Shown one piece after another: positions 44,245 through 52,658 of a DNA stretch of 64,000 bases. Positions within the stretch are counted from its first letter, which is position 1, and every line of letters starts with the position of its first letter. The position numbers were made by a program, and so were the translations under genes. A model generated the notes under the pieces. It saw only the letters and a list, made by a program, of their open reading frames with translations, did no database searches and was not told where the DNA came from. The DNA is from Arthrobacter antioxidans (GTDB lineage Bacteria; Actinomycetota; Actinomycetes; Actinomycetales; Micrococcaceae): positions 1,922,001 to 1,986,000 of the forward strand of contig NZ_CP095501.1 in the NCBI RefSeq assembly GCF_023100725.1, written 5' to 3'.

Positions 44245-44463
44245 ATGAGCTCGACAGAGCGCCCGATCGCCCCACCAATGCCCGCAACACCCCCGATCCA
44301 CCTCGATCCCTCCACCGAAGACGACACGTTCAGGACCATCGGTCTCAGGCCCAGCGGATCCGACCTCAAACGCCTCATGGAGCGTCGGCGGGAAGCAGAG
44401 CGGAAGCTCGCCCTGCACATCCAGAAATATCGGGAAACACACCCGCTCCCCTCCAAGGAGTGA
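44245..44463 (+). CDS. Small charged protein of unknown function
   Basis: A 72-residue protein; the first 30 residues are Pro/Thr-rich and the rest is one predicted amphipathic helix (GSDLKRLMERRREAERKLALHIQKYRETHP). I do not recognise a family. AAAGGAC precedes overlapping ATG codons (44241 in another frame, 44245 here); the 44245 frame has the more protein-like composition. It precedes the membrane protein gene and may be cotranscribed with it. Confidence 0.6.
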   Translation: MSSTERPIAPPMPATPPIHLDPSTEDDTFRTIGLRPSGSDLKRLMERRREAERKLALHIQKYRETHPLPSKE

Positions 44464-44538
44464 CCCAGAAGCTCGCGCCCGTGCCGGTGTGAGGGCTGCT
44501 CCTACCTCATCCAGGCACCACCACGGAGGACGCCCGCC

Positions 44539-46080
44539 ATGAGTTCGAGTTCGTCGAGTACCACTCCCCCTCCCGCTCGGACGCCCATGCGGGCAGGTCC
44601 GCTGGTCATGGTCCTGGTCGGCGCCCTGCTCGTCTCGGTAGCAGGGGGCCTGGCGTTCGGCGGTCTGCTCATCAGCGCTCTCGCCGGGTTCCAGCGGGAT
44701 GGACAATTCCTGAACACCTCCACGGAACGGTTCGAGTACGACTCCTACGCACTCACCACCCAGCCGCAGGACATCCGGCTGGACACCGGGGAGGGCGCCC
44801 TCCCCGCGGGTATCGCAACGGTCCAACTGAAGGCCACAGGCGTACCGAGCACGAAGGCGGTCTTCGTCGGCGTGGCCAGACAGGCCGACGTCGACGCATA
44901 CCTGTCGTCCGTGCAGCACACAGAATTGATCGAGGTACGGACCGACCCCTTCCGCGCCGCATACCGTGACATCCCGGGTTCCTCCGTTCCGGCCTCGCCC
45001 GCCGAACAGACGTTCTGGACGGCATCGGCCTCCGGCACCGGGACGCAGGTGATCTCCGTGGACGTGCGCTCCGGGAGCTGGGCGGTCGTGGTGATGAACG
45101 CCGACGGCAGCCAGACCGGCGCCGTGGACCTCCAGGCGGGTGTCCGGTCGGGCCTCTTCGGGCCCGTCGGCATGACGCTGCTCCTGGTGGCGGGCCTCCT
45201 GGTGCTGGTCGGCGTCCCCCTCCTGCTGATCGGGGCGAACGCGCTCGGCAAAGGGCTCGTCCCGTCCCCGGCAGCCGGCGGGAACCGGCGTGGAGGGCTG
45301 ACGGAGGACGCCCACCACACCGCGTCGGGCGATCCGATACGTGACTTCCTGCCCTACCCGGCGCGGCTCACGGGCTATCTGCAACCCAGACTCTCGCGGT
45401 GGCTGTGGCTGGTGAAGTGGTTCCTCGTCATCCCGCACCTCGTGGTGCTGTGGCTGCTCTGGACCGCGTGCTTCGTGAGCACGGTGGCCGCCGGCGTCGT
45501 CATCCTGTTCACCGGGCGCTACCCGGCCGGCCTGTTCGCCTTCACCGTGGGCGTCTTCCGCTGGACGTGGCGGGTGCAGTTCTACGCCTCCGCGCTCGGG
45601 ACGGACCTGTATCCGCCCTTCACCCTCGCCCGCGTCCCGGACTATCCCGCCGATTTCGAGGTCCCCTACCCGTCCCGGCTCCACCGCGGCCTCGTCCTCG
45701 TGAAGTGGTGGCTGCTGGCCCTCCCGCACCTCCTGATCGTCGCCGCCCTGACGGGTGCCGCGACCACGACCGTCGTCGTCGCCCCCGGGTCCGGCGACCT
45801 GATCAGGACCACCGCACCGTCTCTGCTGGGCCTGCTGGTGATCATTGCCGGGGTCGCCCTCCTGTTCACGGCGCGCTACCCCGCGCCGCTCTTCGGCCTG
45901 GTGATGGGGATCCACCGCTGGACGTACCGCGTGGCAGCCTACGTGTTCCTGCTGCGTGACGAATATCCACCGTTCCGCCTGGACCAGGGGGCGGAGGAGA
46001 CGGAGGCCCGGCCACGCGAAACCGGTGGGTGGGAAGCCGTGGGGATGAAGGCGCCTCCACCCCGTCCGCCCGGCTCCTGA
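44539..46080 (+). CDS. DUF4389 membrane protein
   Basis: A 513-residue membrane protein. An N-terminal membrane segment is followed by an extracellular stretch of about 150 residues, a second membrane segment (MTLLLVAGLLVLVGVPLLLIGANAL), and two copies of the DUF4389 module: RLSRWLWLVKWFLVIPHLVVLWLLWTA with VILFTGRYPAGLFAFTVGVFRWTWRVQFYA, and RGLVLVKWWLLALPHLLIVAALT with LLFTARYPAPLFGLVMGIHRWTYRVAAY. The function of the family is unknown. The GGAGG ribosome site is good. No DosR-like box is immediately upstream. Confidence 0.85.
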   Translation: MSSSSSSTTPPPARTPMRAGPLVMVLVGALLVSVAGGLAFGGLLISALAGFQRDGQFLNTSTERFEYDSYALTTQPQDIRLDTGEGALPAGIATVQLKATGVPSTKAVFVGVARQADVDAYLSSVQHTELIEVRTDPFRAAYRDIPGSSVPASPAEQTFWTASASGTGTQVISVDVRSGSWAVVVMNADGSQTGAVDLQAGVRSGLFGPVGMTLLLVAGLLVLVGVPLLLIGANALGKGLVPSPAAGGNRRGGLTEDAHHTASGDPIRDFLPYPARLTGYLQPRLSRWLWLVKWFLVIPHLVVLWLLWTACFVSTVAAGVVILFTGRYPAGLFAFTVGVFRWTWRVQFYASALGTDLYPPFTLARVPDYPADFEVPYPSRLHRGLVLVKWWLLALPHLLIVAALTGAATTTVVVAPGSGDLIRTTAPSLLGLLVIIAGVALLFTARYPAPLFGLVMGIHRWTYRVAAYVFLLRDEYPPFRLDQGAEETEARPRETGGWEAVGMKAPPPRPPGS

Positions 46081-46132
46081 TCGTCCTCGACATCTCCCAC
46101 CCGACGAATCACGACGGAAAGGCCCATCGACC

Positions 46133-47032
46133 ATGACACCCACCCACCCCCACGAGATCCTGGATCTCGCCCTCCTGCAGCGTGGCACGGAGGGCACCGC
46201 AGTGCTGGGCCGCAGTACTCCTGTGAGTGTGGAGATCCGCGCGACCCGCCGCGTGCGGGTGACCTCGGTCCAGTTCACCCTCGTGCACTCGCTGGAGCTC
46301 ACGCAGATGCGGGGCAATCAGTTCGGTGGGACCTACCATGCCGCAGAGCGCAGCTCGAAGGACATCGGGAGCACGCTGGTCCGCACCGGCACCACCCTGC
46401 GTGAGGGCGAGTCGTGTTTCGAGGTGAGCCAGCTGATGGTGCCCGCCGACGCGATCCCCACTCTTCACGGAAAGCTTGCGCTGTCCGGCTGGGCCGTGCG
46501 CGTCCGGGTGTCCTCCGACGGCAATCCGGACGTCGTCCGCTCCCAGCCGCTGGTCGTGCAGTCCGACGGATCCACGGCCGACGGCGAACCCGACACCCAC
46601 CCGACGGACGGACGCCACCCCGGAGCGGACCTGCACGTGGTGGAGCTGTCCACGCGCTCCGTGCATCCAGGGGTGGAGCTGTCCGGTGTCGTCACGGTCG
46701 GCGAAACCAAAGCACGCGCCCTGGACATCAGCATCGTCATGCAGGAGGAAGTGATGTTCTGGGCCGGCCAGCGTCCCCAGGAGGACCGTCACCCCGGGAA
46801 TTTCCTCATCGAGGAGACGGTGATCGACCAGGTCCGTCTCCCGGCCCATGCGGCCAGGGGATCGATGGTCCCCTTCACCCTCACGGCCGGCACCGTTCCC
46901 GCTCCGACGGTCACCTCACCCGTCCTACGGGTTCGCTGGTTCCTGCGGGCTGCACTCGAGGTACCGTTCCGGCGCGACCCTGAAGTGACCGTGCCCCTGG
47001 CCGCGGGCACCAGGATCCATTCCCGGGCCTGA
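46133..47032 (+). CDS. Conserved protein, possibly arrestin/SpoOM-like fold
   Basis: A 299-residue cytoplasmic protein without signal peptide. The alternation of short strands in two halves (RVRVTSVQFTLVHSLELTQMRG..., then ADLHVVELSTRSVHPGVELSGVVTVGETKARALDISIVMQEEV) suggests a two-lobed beta-sandwich of the arrestin/SpoOM kind; this is fold inference only. A GGAAAGG site precedes the ATG by ten bases. It follows the DUF4389 gene by 52 bases and converges with the minus-strand stress protein. Confidence 0.6.
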   Translation: MTPTHPHEILDLALLQRGTEGTAVLGRSTPVSVEIRATRRVRVTSVQFTLVHSLELTQMRGNQFGGTYHAAERSSKDIGSTLVRTGTTLREGESCFEVSQLMVPADAIPTLHGKLALSGWAVRVRVSSDGNPDVVRSQPLVVQSDGSTADGEPDTHPTDGRHPGADLHVVELSTRSVHPGVELSGVVTVGETKARALDISIVMQEEVMFWAGQRPQEDRHPGNFLIEETVIDQVRLPAHAARGSMVPFTLTAGTVPAPTVTSPVLRVRWFLRAALEVPFRRDPEVTVPLAAGTRIHSRA

Positions 47033-47033
47033 T

Positions 47034-47900
47034 CTATCGCACGACGACGACGTTGCCGCCGGCATGGTGCAGTACCGCATGGACCGTGGATCCGAGCCGG
47101 ATACCCAGTGTGTTGCCGCCCTTGGCCCCGAGGACCACACACGCGGCCCTCTCGGTCTCCTCCACGATGCGACCAGGCACTGACGCAGCGAGGACGAGGT
47201 CCCGGGTTGCGGTCAGGCCCGCGCGCTCGCCGAGCAGCGCGGAGGCCTGCTCCAGGATCGGATCCTGCTCCACCTCCCGCGACGACGCTTCGGCAATCCC
47301 GTCCCGGTGAGGGGCGCCCACGTGCAGGAGCCGAAGCGACTTGTGCAGGATGCGGGCCAGCTCGGTCGCGACCATCACCGCCCGGTCGCTTTCGGGAGAA
47401 CCGTCGACCGCGACCAGGACGGTGTCGTGCGTCGGACGGGCATCACGGACCACCATGACGGGACAGGACGCGGTGGAGACGAGGTGGAGGCTCACCGATC
47501 CGATCAGCAACCCGGAGAAGCCGCCGAGGCCCCGCGTCCCGGTGACGAGGAGGGAGGCCTCGTTCGAGAGCGTCGTCAGGACGCCGGTGGGTGCACCTGT
47601 CACCATCCGGTCATGCACCTCGAGATCCGGCTCGGAGCGGCGCGCCAGATCGAGTCCTTCCGCCAGGATCCGGTGTGCATCCCCGCGCAGCCCGCTGTCC
47701 TCGACGCCCGCCACCGGTCCCAGCCGATCCGTGAAGTACGGCCAGATGAAGGCGTGCGCGACGACGAGCGGCACCTCGGCCGCCCCGGCATAGCGGGAGG
47801 CCCACAGGACGGCTCTCTTCGATTCGTCGGAACCGTCATAGCCGACCATCACCGGCTTGCCTTCGCGCATCCCCGCGGTGCCGCCCCTGCCGGACGTCAT
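47034..47900 (-). CDS. Universal stress protein with two UspA domains
   Basis: A 288-residue tandem UspA protein. Domain 1 has PVMVGYDGSDESKRAVLWA and TGTRGLGGFSGLLIGSVSLHLV; domain 2 has TVLVAVDGSPESDRAVM and VVLGAKGGNTLGIRLGSTVH. The first ATP loop is complete (G-x2-G-x9-GS), the second is a variant. The layout is that of DosR-regulated Rv2623-type proteins. Its start overlaps the stop of the upstream stress gene by four bases (ATGA), so the two form an operon that reads from the box at 48465. Confidence 0.93.
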   Translation of the reverse strand: MTSGRGGTAGMREGKPVMVGYDGSDESKRAVLWASRYAGAAEVPLVVAHAFIWPYFTDRLGPVAGVEDSGLRGDAHRILAEGLDLARRSEPDLEVHDRMVTGAPTGVLTTLSNEASLLVTGTRGLGGFSGLLIGSVSLHLVSTASCPVMVVRDARPTHDTVLVAVDGSPESDRAVMVATELARILHKSLRLLHVGAPHRDGIAEASSREVEQDPILEQASALLGERAGLTATRDLVLAASVPGRIVEETERAACVVLGAKGGNTLGIRLGSTVHAVLHHAGGNVVVVR

Positions 47901-48391
47901 GCCGAGACGCCGGCGGGCTGGGCGGCGGCGGGATCGCCGTCGGGTGACCCGAGCGGGCCGTGCGCGATGATCACCGGGCAGGCGGAACGCTCGGCGACGG
48001 CGGAACTCACAGACCCGAGGAGGAGTCCCACGAACCCACCGTGACCGCGCGAGCCGACGACGACCATCGACGCCGTCCGGCTCTCCTCGATGAGCACCTG
48101 GGCCGTCGGCCCCTGCAGCACCCGGCGCTCCACCACGCACGGTGGCTCCTCCCCGAACGCCGCCGACAGCGCGTCGTCGAGTGCCGTCTCGGCGAGTTCG
48201 TCGGGGTTCCAGGTGATGGGGGCGAAGGTGCCGAAACCTATGGGGTACTGCCACACCGTCACGGCCCTGATGACATCACCGGCGAGGGGGACGAGGCTGC
48301 CCGCGAGTTCCAGAGCGGCGATCGACTGCTCCGACCCGTCGACGCCGACCACGAGGACGCGGGGCTTGCGGGGTGGGGTGGTCATGTCCAT
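47897..48391 (-). CDS. Universal stress protein (single UspA domain)
   Basis: A 164-residue UspA protein, VLVVGVDGSEQSIAALELA at the start and the ATP loop GSRGHGGFVGLLLGSVSSAV at about residue 120. It is the first gene of a two-gene stress operon. ATG 48391 or 48385 could be the start; an AGGAG site lies 10-16 bases upstream. The DosR-like box 3 is about 75 bases upstream and is shared with the divergent regulator gene. Confidence 0.93.
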   Translation of the reverse strand: MDMTTPPRKPRVLVVGVDGSEQSIAALELAGSLVPLAGDVIRAVTVWQYPIGFGTFAPITWNPDELAETALDDALSAAFGEEPPCVVERRVLQGPTAQVLIEESRTASMVVVGSRGHGGFVGLLLGSVSSAVAERSACPVIIAHGPLGSPDGDPAAAQPAGVSA

Positions 48392-48464
48392 GATGGGGGT
48401 CTGCTCCTTCGCGACAGGTGAACGTGCGCCCCGTCATCGTCTCCAGCCCCTCATGTGCTGGGTA

Positions 48465-48478
48465 GGGTCGAAAGGCCC
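48465..48478. promoter_or_regulatory. DosR-like box 3, GGGTCGAAAGGCCC
   Basis: Between the stress operon (minus, start 48391) and the regulator gene (plus, start 48598), so it could control both, including the regulator itself. Confidence 0.6.
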
Positions 48479-48597
48479 GCCCGATGTTGGGCCGTTGTGC
48501 CCTGACGACGCGCACGGTACCGGATGATGATGGTGCTTGAACACGAGGCACCCCGGCCCGGTAGCGCCGGGCGCGTCGACGACGTCGGAGGTTGGAG

Positions 48598-49287
48598 ATG
48601 GACTACCCCGTGACCGGAGTGCATCCCGAGGATGCCACGGTGTTCATCCTCGACGACCATGAGCTGGTCCGGCGTGGGTTGCGCGAACTGTTGGAGAGCG
48701 AGGGTTTCTCCATCATCGGAGAATCCGGATCGGCCGAGGAGGCGGCCCGGAGGATCCCTGCCCTGTCGCCGGACATCTCGATCCTCGACGCGAGGCTGCC
48801 CGACGGCACGGGCATCGAAGTGTGCCGCGACGTGCGCTCGGTCGACCCCTCCCTGGCGTGCGTGATCCTGACGAGCTATGACGACGACCAGGCGTTGCGC
48901 GGTGCGGTGCTCGCGGGTGCCTCCGGGTACATCCTGAAGGAGATCCTCGGATCCGACCTCGTCGAGAAGGTCCGCCGGGCGGCGTCCGGTCAGTCGTTGT
49001 TCGCGGCCGGCGTGACGGAACGGATCACCTCCGGGCTCCAGGACGCCCCGGTCGAGGACCCGCGGCTGGAAGGCCTGACCAGTCAGGAGAAGAAGGTCCT
49101 GGCACTCATCGGGGCCGGGCTGACCAATCGGGAGATCGGCGCGGAGCTGTTCCTCGCGGAGAAGACCGTGAAGAACTACGTGTCGTCCCTGCTGTCGAAG
49201 TTGGGATTCCAGCGCCGCACCCAGGCAGCGGTGTTCATCTCCCGCCCGTCGGGTCCACCGTCTCCGTCGCATTCAGAGGGATCCTGA
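48598..49287 (+). CDS. DosR/DevR-like response regulator (NarL family)
   Basis: A 229-residue two-component regulator. The receiver domain has the acidic pocket DDHELVRRGL, the phosphoacceptor Asp64 in ISILDARLPDG, LTSY and the Lys in YILKEI. The LuxR-type HTH is LTSQEKKVLALIGAGLTNREIGAELFLAEKTVKNYVSSLLSKLGFQRRTQAAVF. The AEKTVKNYVS recognition helix is the same as in M. tuberculosis DosR, where Lys179, Lys182 and Asn183 contact DNA. GGAGGTTGGAG precedes the ATG. It converges on the kinase gene, overlapping it by 53 bases. Strong assignment to the family; the symbol is left empty because orthology is not proven. Confidence 0.9.
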   Translation: MDYPVTGVHPEDATVFILDDHELVRRGLRELLESEGFSIIGESGSAEEAARRIPALSPDISILDARLPDGTGIEVCRDVRSVDPSLACVILTSYDDDQALRGAVLAGASGYILKEILGSDLVEKVRRAASGQSLFAAGVTERITSGLQDAPVEDPRLEGLTSQEKKVLALIGAGLTNREIGAELFLAEKTVKNYVSSLLSKLGFQRRTQAAVFISRPSGPPSPSHSEGS

Positions 49288-50977
49288 GGCGGATCTCCGT
49301 TCCCTCCCCGGGTTCACTGAGGATGGAGATCGTGCCGTCGCAGAGTTCGGCACGGCGCTTCATGTTGGCGATGCCGCTGGTGCGGGTGGGATTCTCGAAC
49401 CCGCGGCCGTCGTCGGTGATCTTCAGCTCGAGGTGGTCGTTGATCGCTCGCAGCGTCACCGTGATGGTCTGCGCGTCGGCATGGCGCAGCGCGTTCGACA
49501 GCCCTTCGAGCAATACGGCCCTGACATGGTCGGCGCGCTCATCGTCCAGCGCCGCGTCGAGCGGGCCGGACAGCTGGAGGACCGGAGCAAGATCATGGCC
49601 GTCGAAGGCATCCGCGACGAGGGAGAAGATCGTCGAGGTGAACGTCGGAGTGACCTGCGGAACCGTGCGCAGCGAGTAGATGGTGTCACGCAGTTCCCGG
49701 ATGGTCTCGTCCAGTTCCGTCGTCACCGCGGAGATGCGGGTCAGAGCCTCTCCGTCGGGCGTGTACTTGCGCAGGCTCTGGATGCTCAGTCCGGCCGCGA
49801 AGAGCCGCTGGATGACCAGGTCGTGCAGGTCCCGTGCAATACGGTCACGGTCGCCGAAGACGGCCTCCTGTTCCCGCTGGCGGTGGACGCGCAGCAGTTC
49901 GAGGGCCAGGGACACATGGGATACGAAGGTGGTCATCATCTCGTGGTCGACGTCGGAGAACGGCGACCCACCCGATGGTCGGCCGACGACGAGGAAGCGG
50001 CGGTCGCCGTCGCCCGGGAGCTTGCTGCACAGGGCCGTCCCGATCATGCCTTCCGGAGCGCCGGGCAGCACCTGCGCGAATTCGTCAGCATCCAGGACGA
50101 TGGGTGACAGCGTGGTCGGAAGCCTGTCGAGCAGCGTCGGATCCAGGTTCGACTGGCCGAGAAGGGCCTCGACCTCGACACCGTCCACTGCCTCGCAGCC
50201 CACCCCCCGGTGGCTACCGAAATCCCTGAGGACGGCCGCGAGGATACTCTGCGACGCGTTCAGCGCGTGGGTGGCGAGGATGTCCAGGTCGTGCCGTGCT
50301 TCGTCGTGCTGGCCGAGCAGTTCCCTCACGGCATTCAACCCGCCCTCGAGCCACCGGGTCCGCCGATTCGCTTCATCGAAGAGCCGCGAGTTCTCGATCG
50401 CGACCCCCGCGGCGGAGGCCAGGGCCACGACGAGCTGTTCGTCGTCGACGGAGAAGTCCTCACCTCCGTTCTTGTCGGTCAGGTACAGGTTCCCGAAGAC
50501 GCGGTCGTGGATGCGGATCGGGACACCGAGGAAGGACTTCATCGGCGGGTGGTCCGCCGGGTAGCCATAGGCGAGGGGATGTTCGCGCAGATCGGAGAGG
50601 CGGAGCGAATGCGGCACGGAGATCAGCAGGCCGAGGATCCCGTGTCCCGTCGGGAACTGGCCGATCCGCCGGATCTCGTCGTCCTCCAGGCCCACCGTCG
50701 TGAAGTGACCGAGTGTACGGTCCGGGCCGATGACTCCGAGGGCCCCGTAGCGGGCATCCACCAGTCGGCAGGCCGCCGAGATGACGCGTTCCAGAACCGT
50801 GTCGAGCCCGAGGTCGTCCGCTATGGCTGCGAAGGCGGCGAGGAGGTCTTCCATCCCGGCGAGCGCCGTCGTCCGCGAGGGCGCTCCGTTGGGCAGTTCT
50901 TCAGAATAGGTGACCACGTGCCGCACTCCGTACTGTCGACGTGATGTCCCGCCCCCAGGAGAATCACGATCCGTCAT
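49235..50977 (-). CDS. DosS/DosT-like GAF sensor histidine kinase
   Basis: A 580-residue HisKA_3-type kinase. GAF-A spans about residues 58-200 and contains DHPPM (His143), aligned by hand with the heme-ligating His149 of DosS; Tyr165 (FGNLYLTDK) aligns with distal-side Tyr171. Where DosS has Glu87, this protein has Gly81 (ARYGALG), as DosT has Gly85, which suggests an oxygen sensor of DosT type. GAF-B follows (about 230-365). The phosphoacceptor is His385 in IARDLHDLVIQRLF; the ATPase N-box is EGLSNALRHA and the G-box is ITDDGRGF. No membrane segments. The gene shares a box with the PNPOx gene. Confidence 0.92.
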   Translation of the reverse strand: MTDRDSPGGGTSRRQYGVRHVVTYSEELPNGAPSRTTALAGMEDLLAAFAAIADDLGLDTVLERVISAACRLVDARYGALGVIGPDRTLGHFTTVGLEDDEIRRIGQFPTGHGILGLLISVPHSLRLSDLREHPLAYGYPADHPPMKSFLGVPIRIHDRVFGNLYLTDKNGGEDFSVDDEQLVVALASAAGVAIENSRLFDEANRRTRWLEGGLNAVRELLGQHDEARHDLDILATHALNASQSILAAVLRDFGSHRGVGCEAVDGVEVEALLGQSNLDPTLLDRLPTTLSPIVLDADEFAQVLPGAPEGMIGTALCSKLPGDGDRRFLVVGRPSGGSPFSDVDHEMMTTFVSHVSLALELLRVHRQREQEAVFGDRDRIARDLHDLVIQRLFAAGLSIQSLRKYTPDGEALTRISAVTTELDETIRELRDTIYSLRTVPQVTPTFTSTIFSLVADAFDGHDLAPVLQLSGPLDAALDDERADHVRAVLLEGLSNALRHADAQTITVTLRAINDHLELKITDDGRGFENPTRTSGIANMKRRAELCDGTISILSEPGEGTEIRLRIPLNATETVDPTGGR

Positions 50978-51010
50978 CCATGACGAGACCTGACCTGCTG
51001 TCCGGCAAAA

Positions 51011-51024
51011 GGGTCAGAGTGCCC
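51011..51024. promoter_or_regulatory. DosR-like box 4, GGGTCAGAGTGCCC
   Basis: In the 82-base gap between the kinase gene (minus, start 50977) and the PNPOx gene (plus, start 51060). It ends 24 bases before the TAGTGT -10 box of the latter, close to the -35 position, where DosR acts in M. tuberculosis. Confidence 0.6.
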
Positions 51025-51047
51025 TATCCGGCCCGTAGGTCACTTCG

Positions 51048-51053
51048 TAGTGT
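51048..51053 (+). promoter_or_regulatory. -10 box TAGTGT, leaderless promoter of the PNPOx gene
   Basis: TAGTGT followed by six bases and ATG 51060, downstream of DosR-like box 4. Confidence 0.5.
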
Positions 51054-51059
51054 CGATCT

Positions 51060-51509
51060 ATGGAAGCCGAGAATACACCTACGGAAATCCTTCCAGCGCA
51101 TGAATGCTGGAAATTGCTCCGGGATGCTCCCTTCGGGCGCCTCGCTCTGTGCGTTCAGGGGATTCCCGGCATCTTTCCGGTCAATTTCGTCGTGGATCAC
51201 GGCACGATCGTCTTCCGGACCTCGGAGGGGACGAAGTCCCGATTCTCCGAGAAAGCGCCGGTCGCATTCGAGACGGACGGCTTCGTCGACGGCGGAGCGC
51301 GGGTGTGGAGCGTGATCGTTCACGGGCAGGCTACGACCATCAACCAGACGAGTGAACTCCTGGACACCGTCCACCTGCCGCTGCATCCGTGGGAGATGGG
51401 CCGTAAGGACCGCTTCATGCGACTGGTTCCCGAGACGATCACCGGACGTTCATTCGCTCCGCTGTACGCGTCGGCGAACCGTCAGGAGGCTCGGGCTCGC
51501 GATGAGTGA
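51060..51509 (+). CDS. PNPOx-like flavin split-barrel protein 1
   Basis: A 149-residue protein of the pyridoxamine-5'-phosphate-oxidase-like fold: CWKLLRDAPFGRLALCVQGIPGIFPVNFVVDHGTIVFRTSEGTK followed by FSEKAPVAFETDGF and VHGQA. Several such proteins in the M. tuberculosis DosR regulon bind flavin or F420; which cofactor is used here is unknown. The mRNA is probably leaderless. The 3' end overlaps the end of the minus-strand stress gene by 71 bases. Confidence 0.88.
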   Translation: MEAENTPTEILPAHECWKLLRDAPFGRLALCVQGIPGIFPVNFVVDHGTIVFRTSEGTKSRFSEKAPVAFETDGFVDGGARVWSVIVHGQATTINQTSELLDTVHLPLHPWEMGRKDRFMRLVPETITGRSFAPLYASANRQEARARDE

Positions 51510-52362
51510 GGACCAGGGTGGGGCAGGGTGGCTCCAGGAGCAGCGTATGCGTGACCGAGCCGAGGGACATCGCTGATCGCGCACCGCTCCCGTGGCGGCC
51601 GATCACCAGCAGATCCGAGCCGGTGCCATAGAGCGCGAGCGCCTCGACGGGCGTGTGCAGGTCATCGACGACCCAGCTCACGAGGAGGTCCGGGTAGCGT
51701 GTGCGCACGGCCAGGAGCATCGGCGCCGCACCGACCGCCATACGTTGCGGTGACGAACCCAGTGCGGTCACCACCGTCAGGCCCATTCCTGCCGAGTGGG
51801 CCTCCTCGGCCGCTCTCATGAGAGCGGCCCGGGACACCTCCGAGCCGTCCACACCCACCACCACTCCCCCTCCGGCCTGGCCGGAGTCCGTCCGATAGCC
51901 ATAGGCCGGCGGCACGACGGCGACGGGCGTCGCGGAGTTCAGCGCCACCTGCAGGGCCACGGAGCCCTTGTACTCCCCGCTGGTGGGATCCCTCCGGTCC
52001 GCGCCCACGACGATCATGGGTGCGGCGGCCGAGAGGCCCAGGAGCGCCTCGACGACGTCGCCGCAGTGGAGATACGTACTGACCCGCAGACCCGGGTACC
52101 TGTGGGCGACGCGCGACGCTTCGCGGCTGACCATCACTCGCCCGGCGATCACCTCGTCGCCGTAGAGGCGGCCCGGTGGCATCAGGGACGGGTCGGTGAT
52201 GGCGTGCAGGACCGTCAGCGGGGCGTCGAGGGCCGCAGCACGTGCGGCCGCCCATTCCACCGCAGGTCGGTCCGCCGCGGAATCGCGCATCGCGACGAGC
52301 ATCGGTTCGGAGCGCTGGACCGGTGGTTTCGTTGCTGTCGCCTCTGGAAGGACCGTCGTCAT
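51439..52362 (-). CDS. Universal stress protein with two UspA-like domains
   Basis: A 307-residue tandem UspA protein. Domain 1 (about 18-150) starts EPMLVAMRDSAADRPAVEWA and ends with the variant loop VGADRRDPTSGEYKGSVALQV, so ATP binding there is doubtful; domain 2 has GVVVGVDGSEVSRAALMRA and the complete loop GRHGSGARSAMSLGSVTHTL. It is the fourth universal stress gene of the cluster. ATG 52362 is preceded by GAGGAATGCACC. The palindromic DosR-like box 5 lies 170 bases upstream and is shared with the divergent PNPOx gene. Confidence 0.9.
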   Translation of the reverse strand: MTTVLPEATATKPPVQRSEPMLVAMRDSAADRPAVEWAAARAAALDAPLTVLHAITDPSLMPPGRLYGDEVIAGRVMVSREASRVAHRYPGLRVSTYLHCGDVVEALLGLSAAAPMIVVGADRRDPTSGEYKGSVALQVALNSATPVAVVPPAYGYRTDSGQAGGGVVVGVDGSEVSRAALMRAAEEAHSAGMGLTVVTALGSSPQRMAVGAAPMLLAVRTRYPDLLVSWVVDDLHTPVEALALYGTGSDLLVIGRHGSGARSAMSLGSVTHTLLLEPPCPTLVLTHREPEPPDGSPTRTAERMNVR

Positions 52363-52534
52363 GGTGCATTCCTCACATGCTTGTTCTGATCAGGAACGAT
52401 GACGGCTCGCCCCCACGCGCATCCTTCCCGGCGGCGGCGACGGCCGTCGGACCGACCCGGAGGGCGTCCGTGAGTCTCAGGCGTCGCGGGGAGGGGCACC
52501 CTCCCACGATCACAGATCCGGGGAATGCTGATCA

Positions 52535-52548
52535 GGGCCTTTGGGCCC
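52535..52548. promoter_or_regulatory. DosR-like box 5, GGGCCTTTGGGCCC
   Basis: The best palindrome of the set: flanks ATCA and TGAT (52531-52552) are the same as in box 1. It lies between the stress gene (minus) and the second PNPOx gene (plus, start 52659). Confidence 0.75.
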
Positions 52549-52658
52549 TGATACGGAGGCCGAAGTATTTGTAGCGTCGATAAAAGGCACCCTTCCGTCC
52601 CGGAATCACCGGGTACGACGCCGCGATCGAACCATCACTACGGACGAAGGACGACACC

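Noticed and set aside
44093..44248. A 51-codon frame overlapping the start of the small gene at 44245
   Set aside because: No ribosome site, no protein-like features, and it contains the weak box; more likely regulatory DNA.
46112..46126. DosR-like half site GACGGAAAGGCCC before the gene at 46133
   Set aside because: Only one arm matches, and the GGAAAGG part is at the right distance to be the ribosome site.
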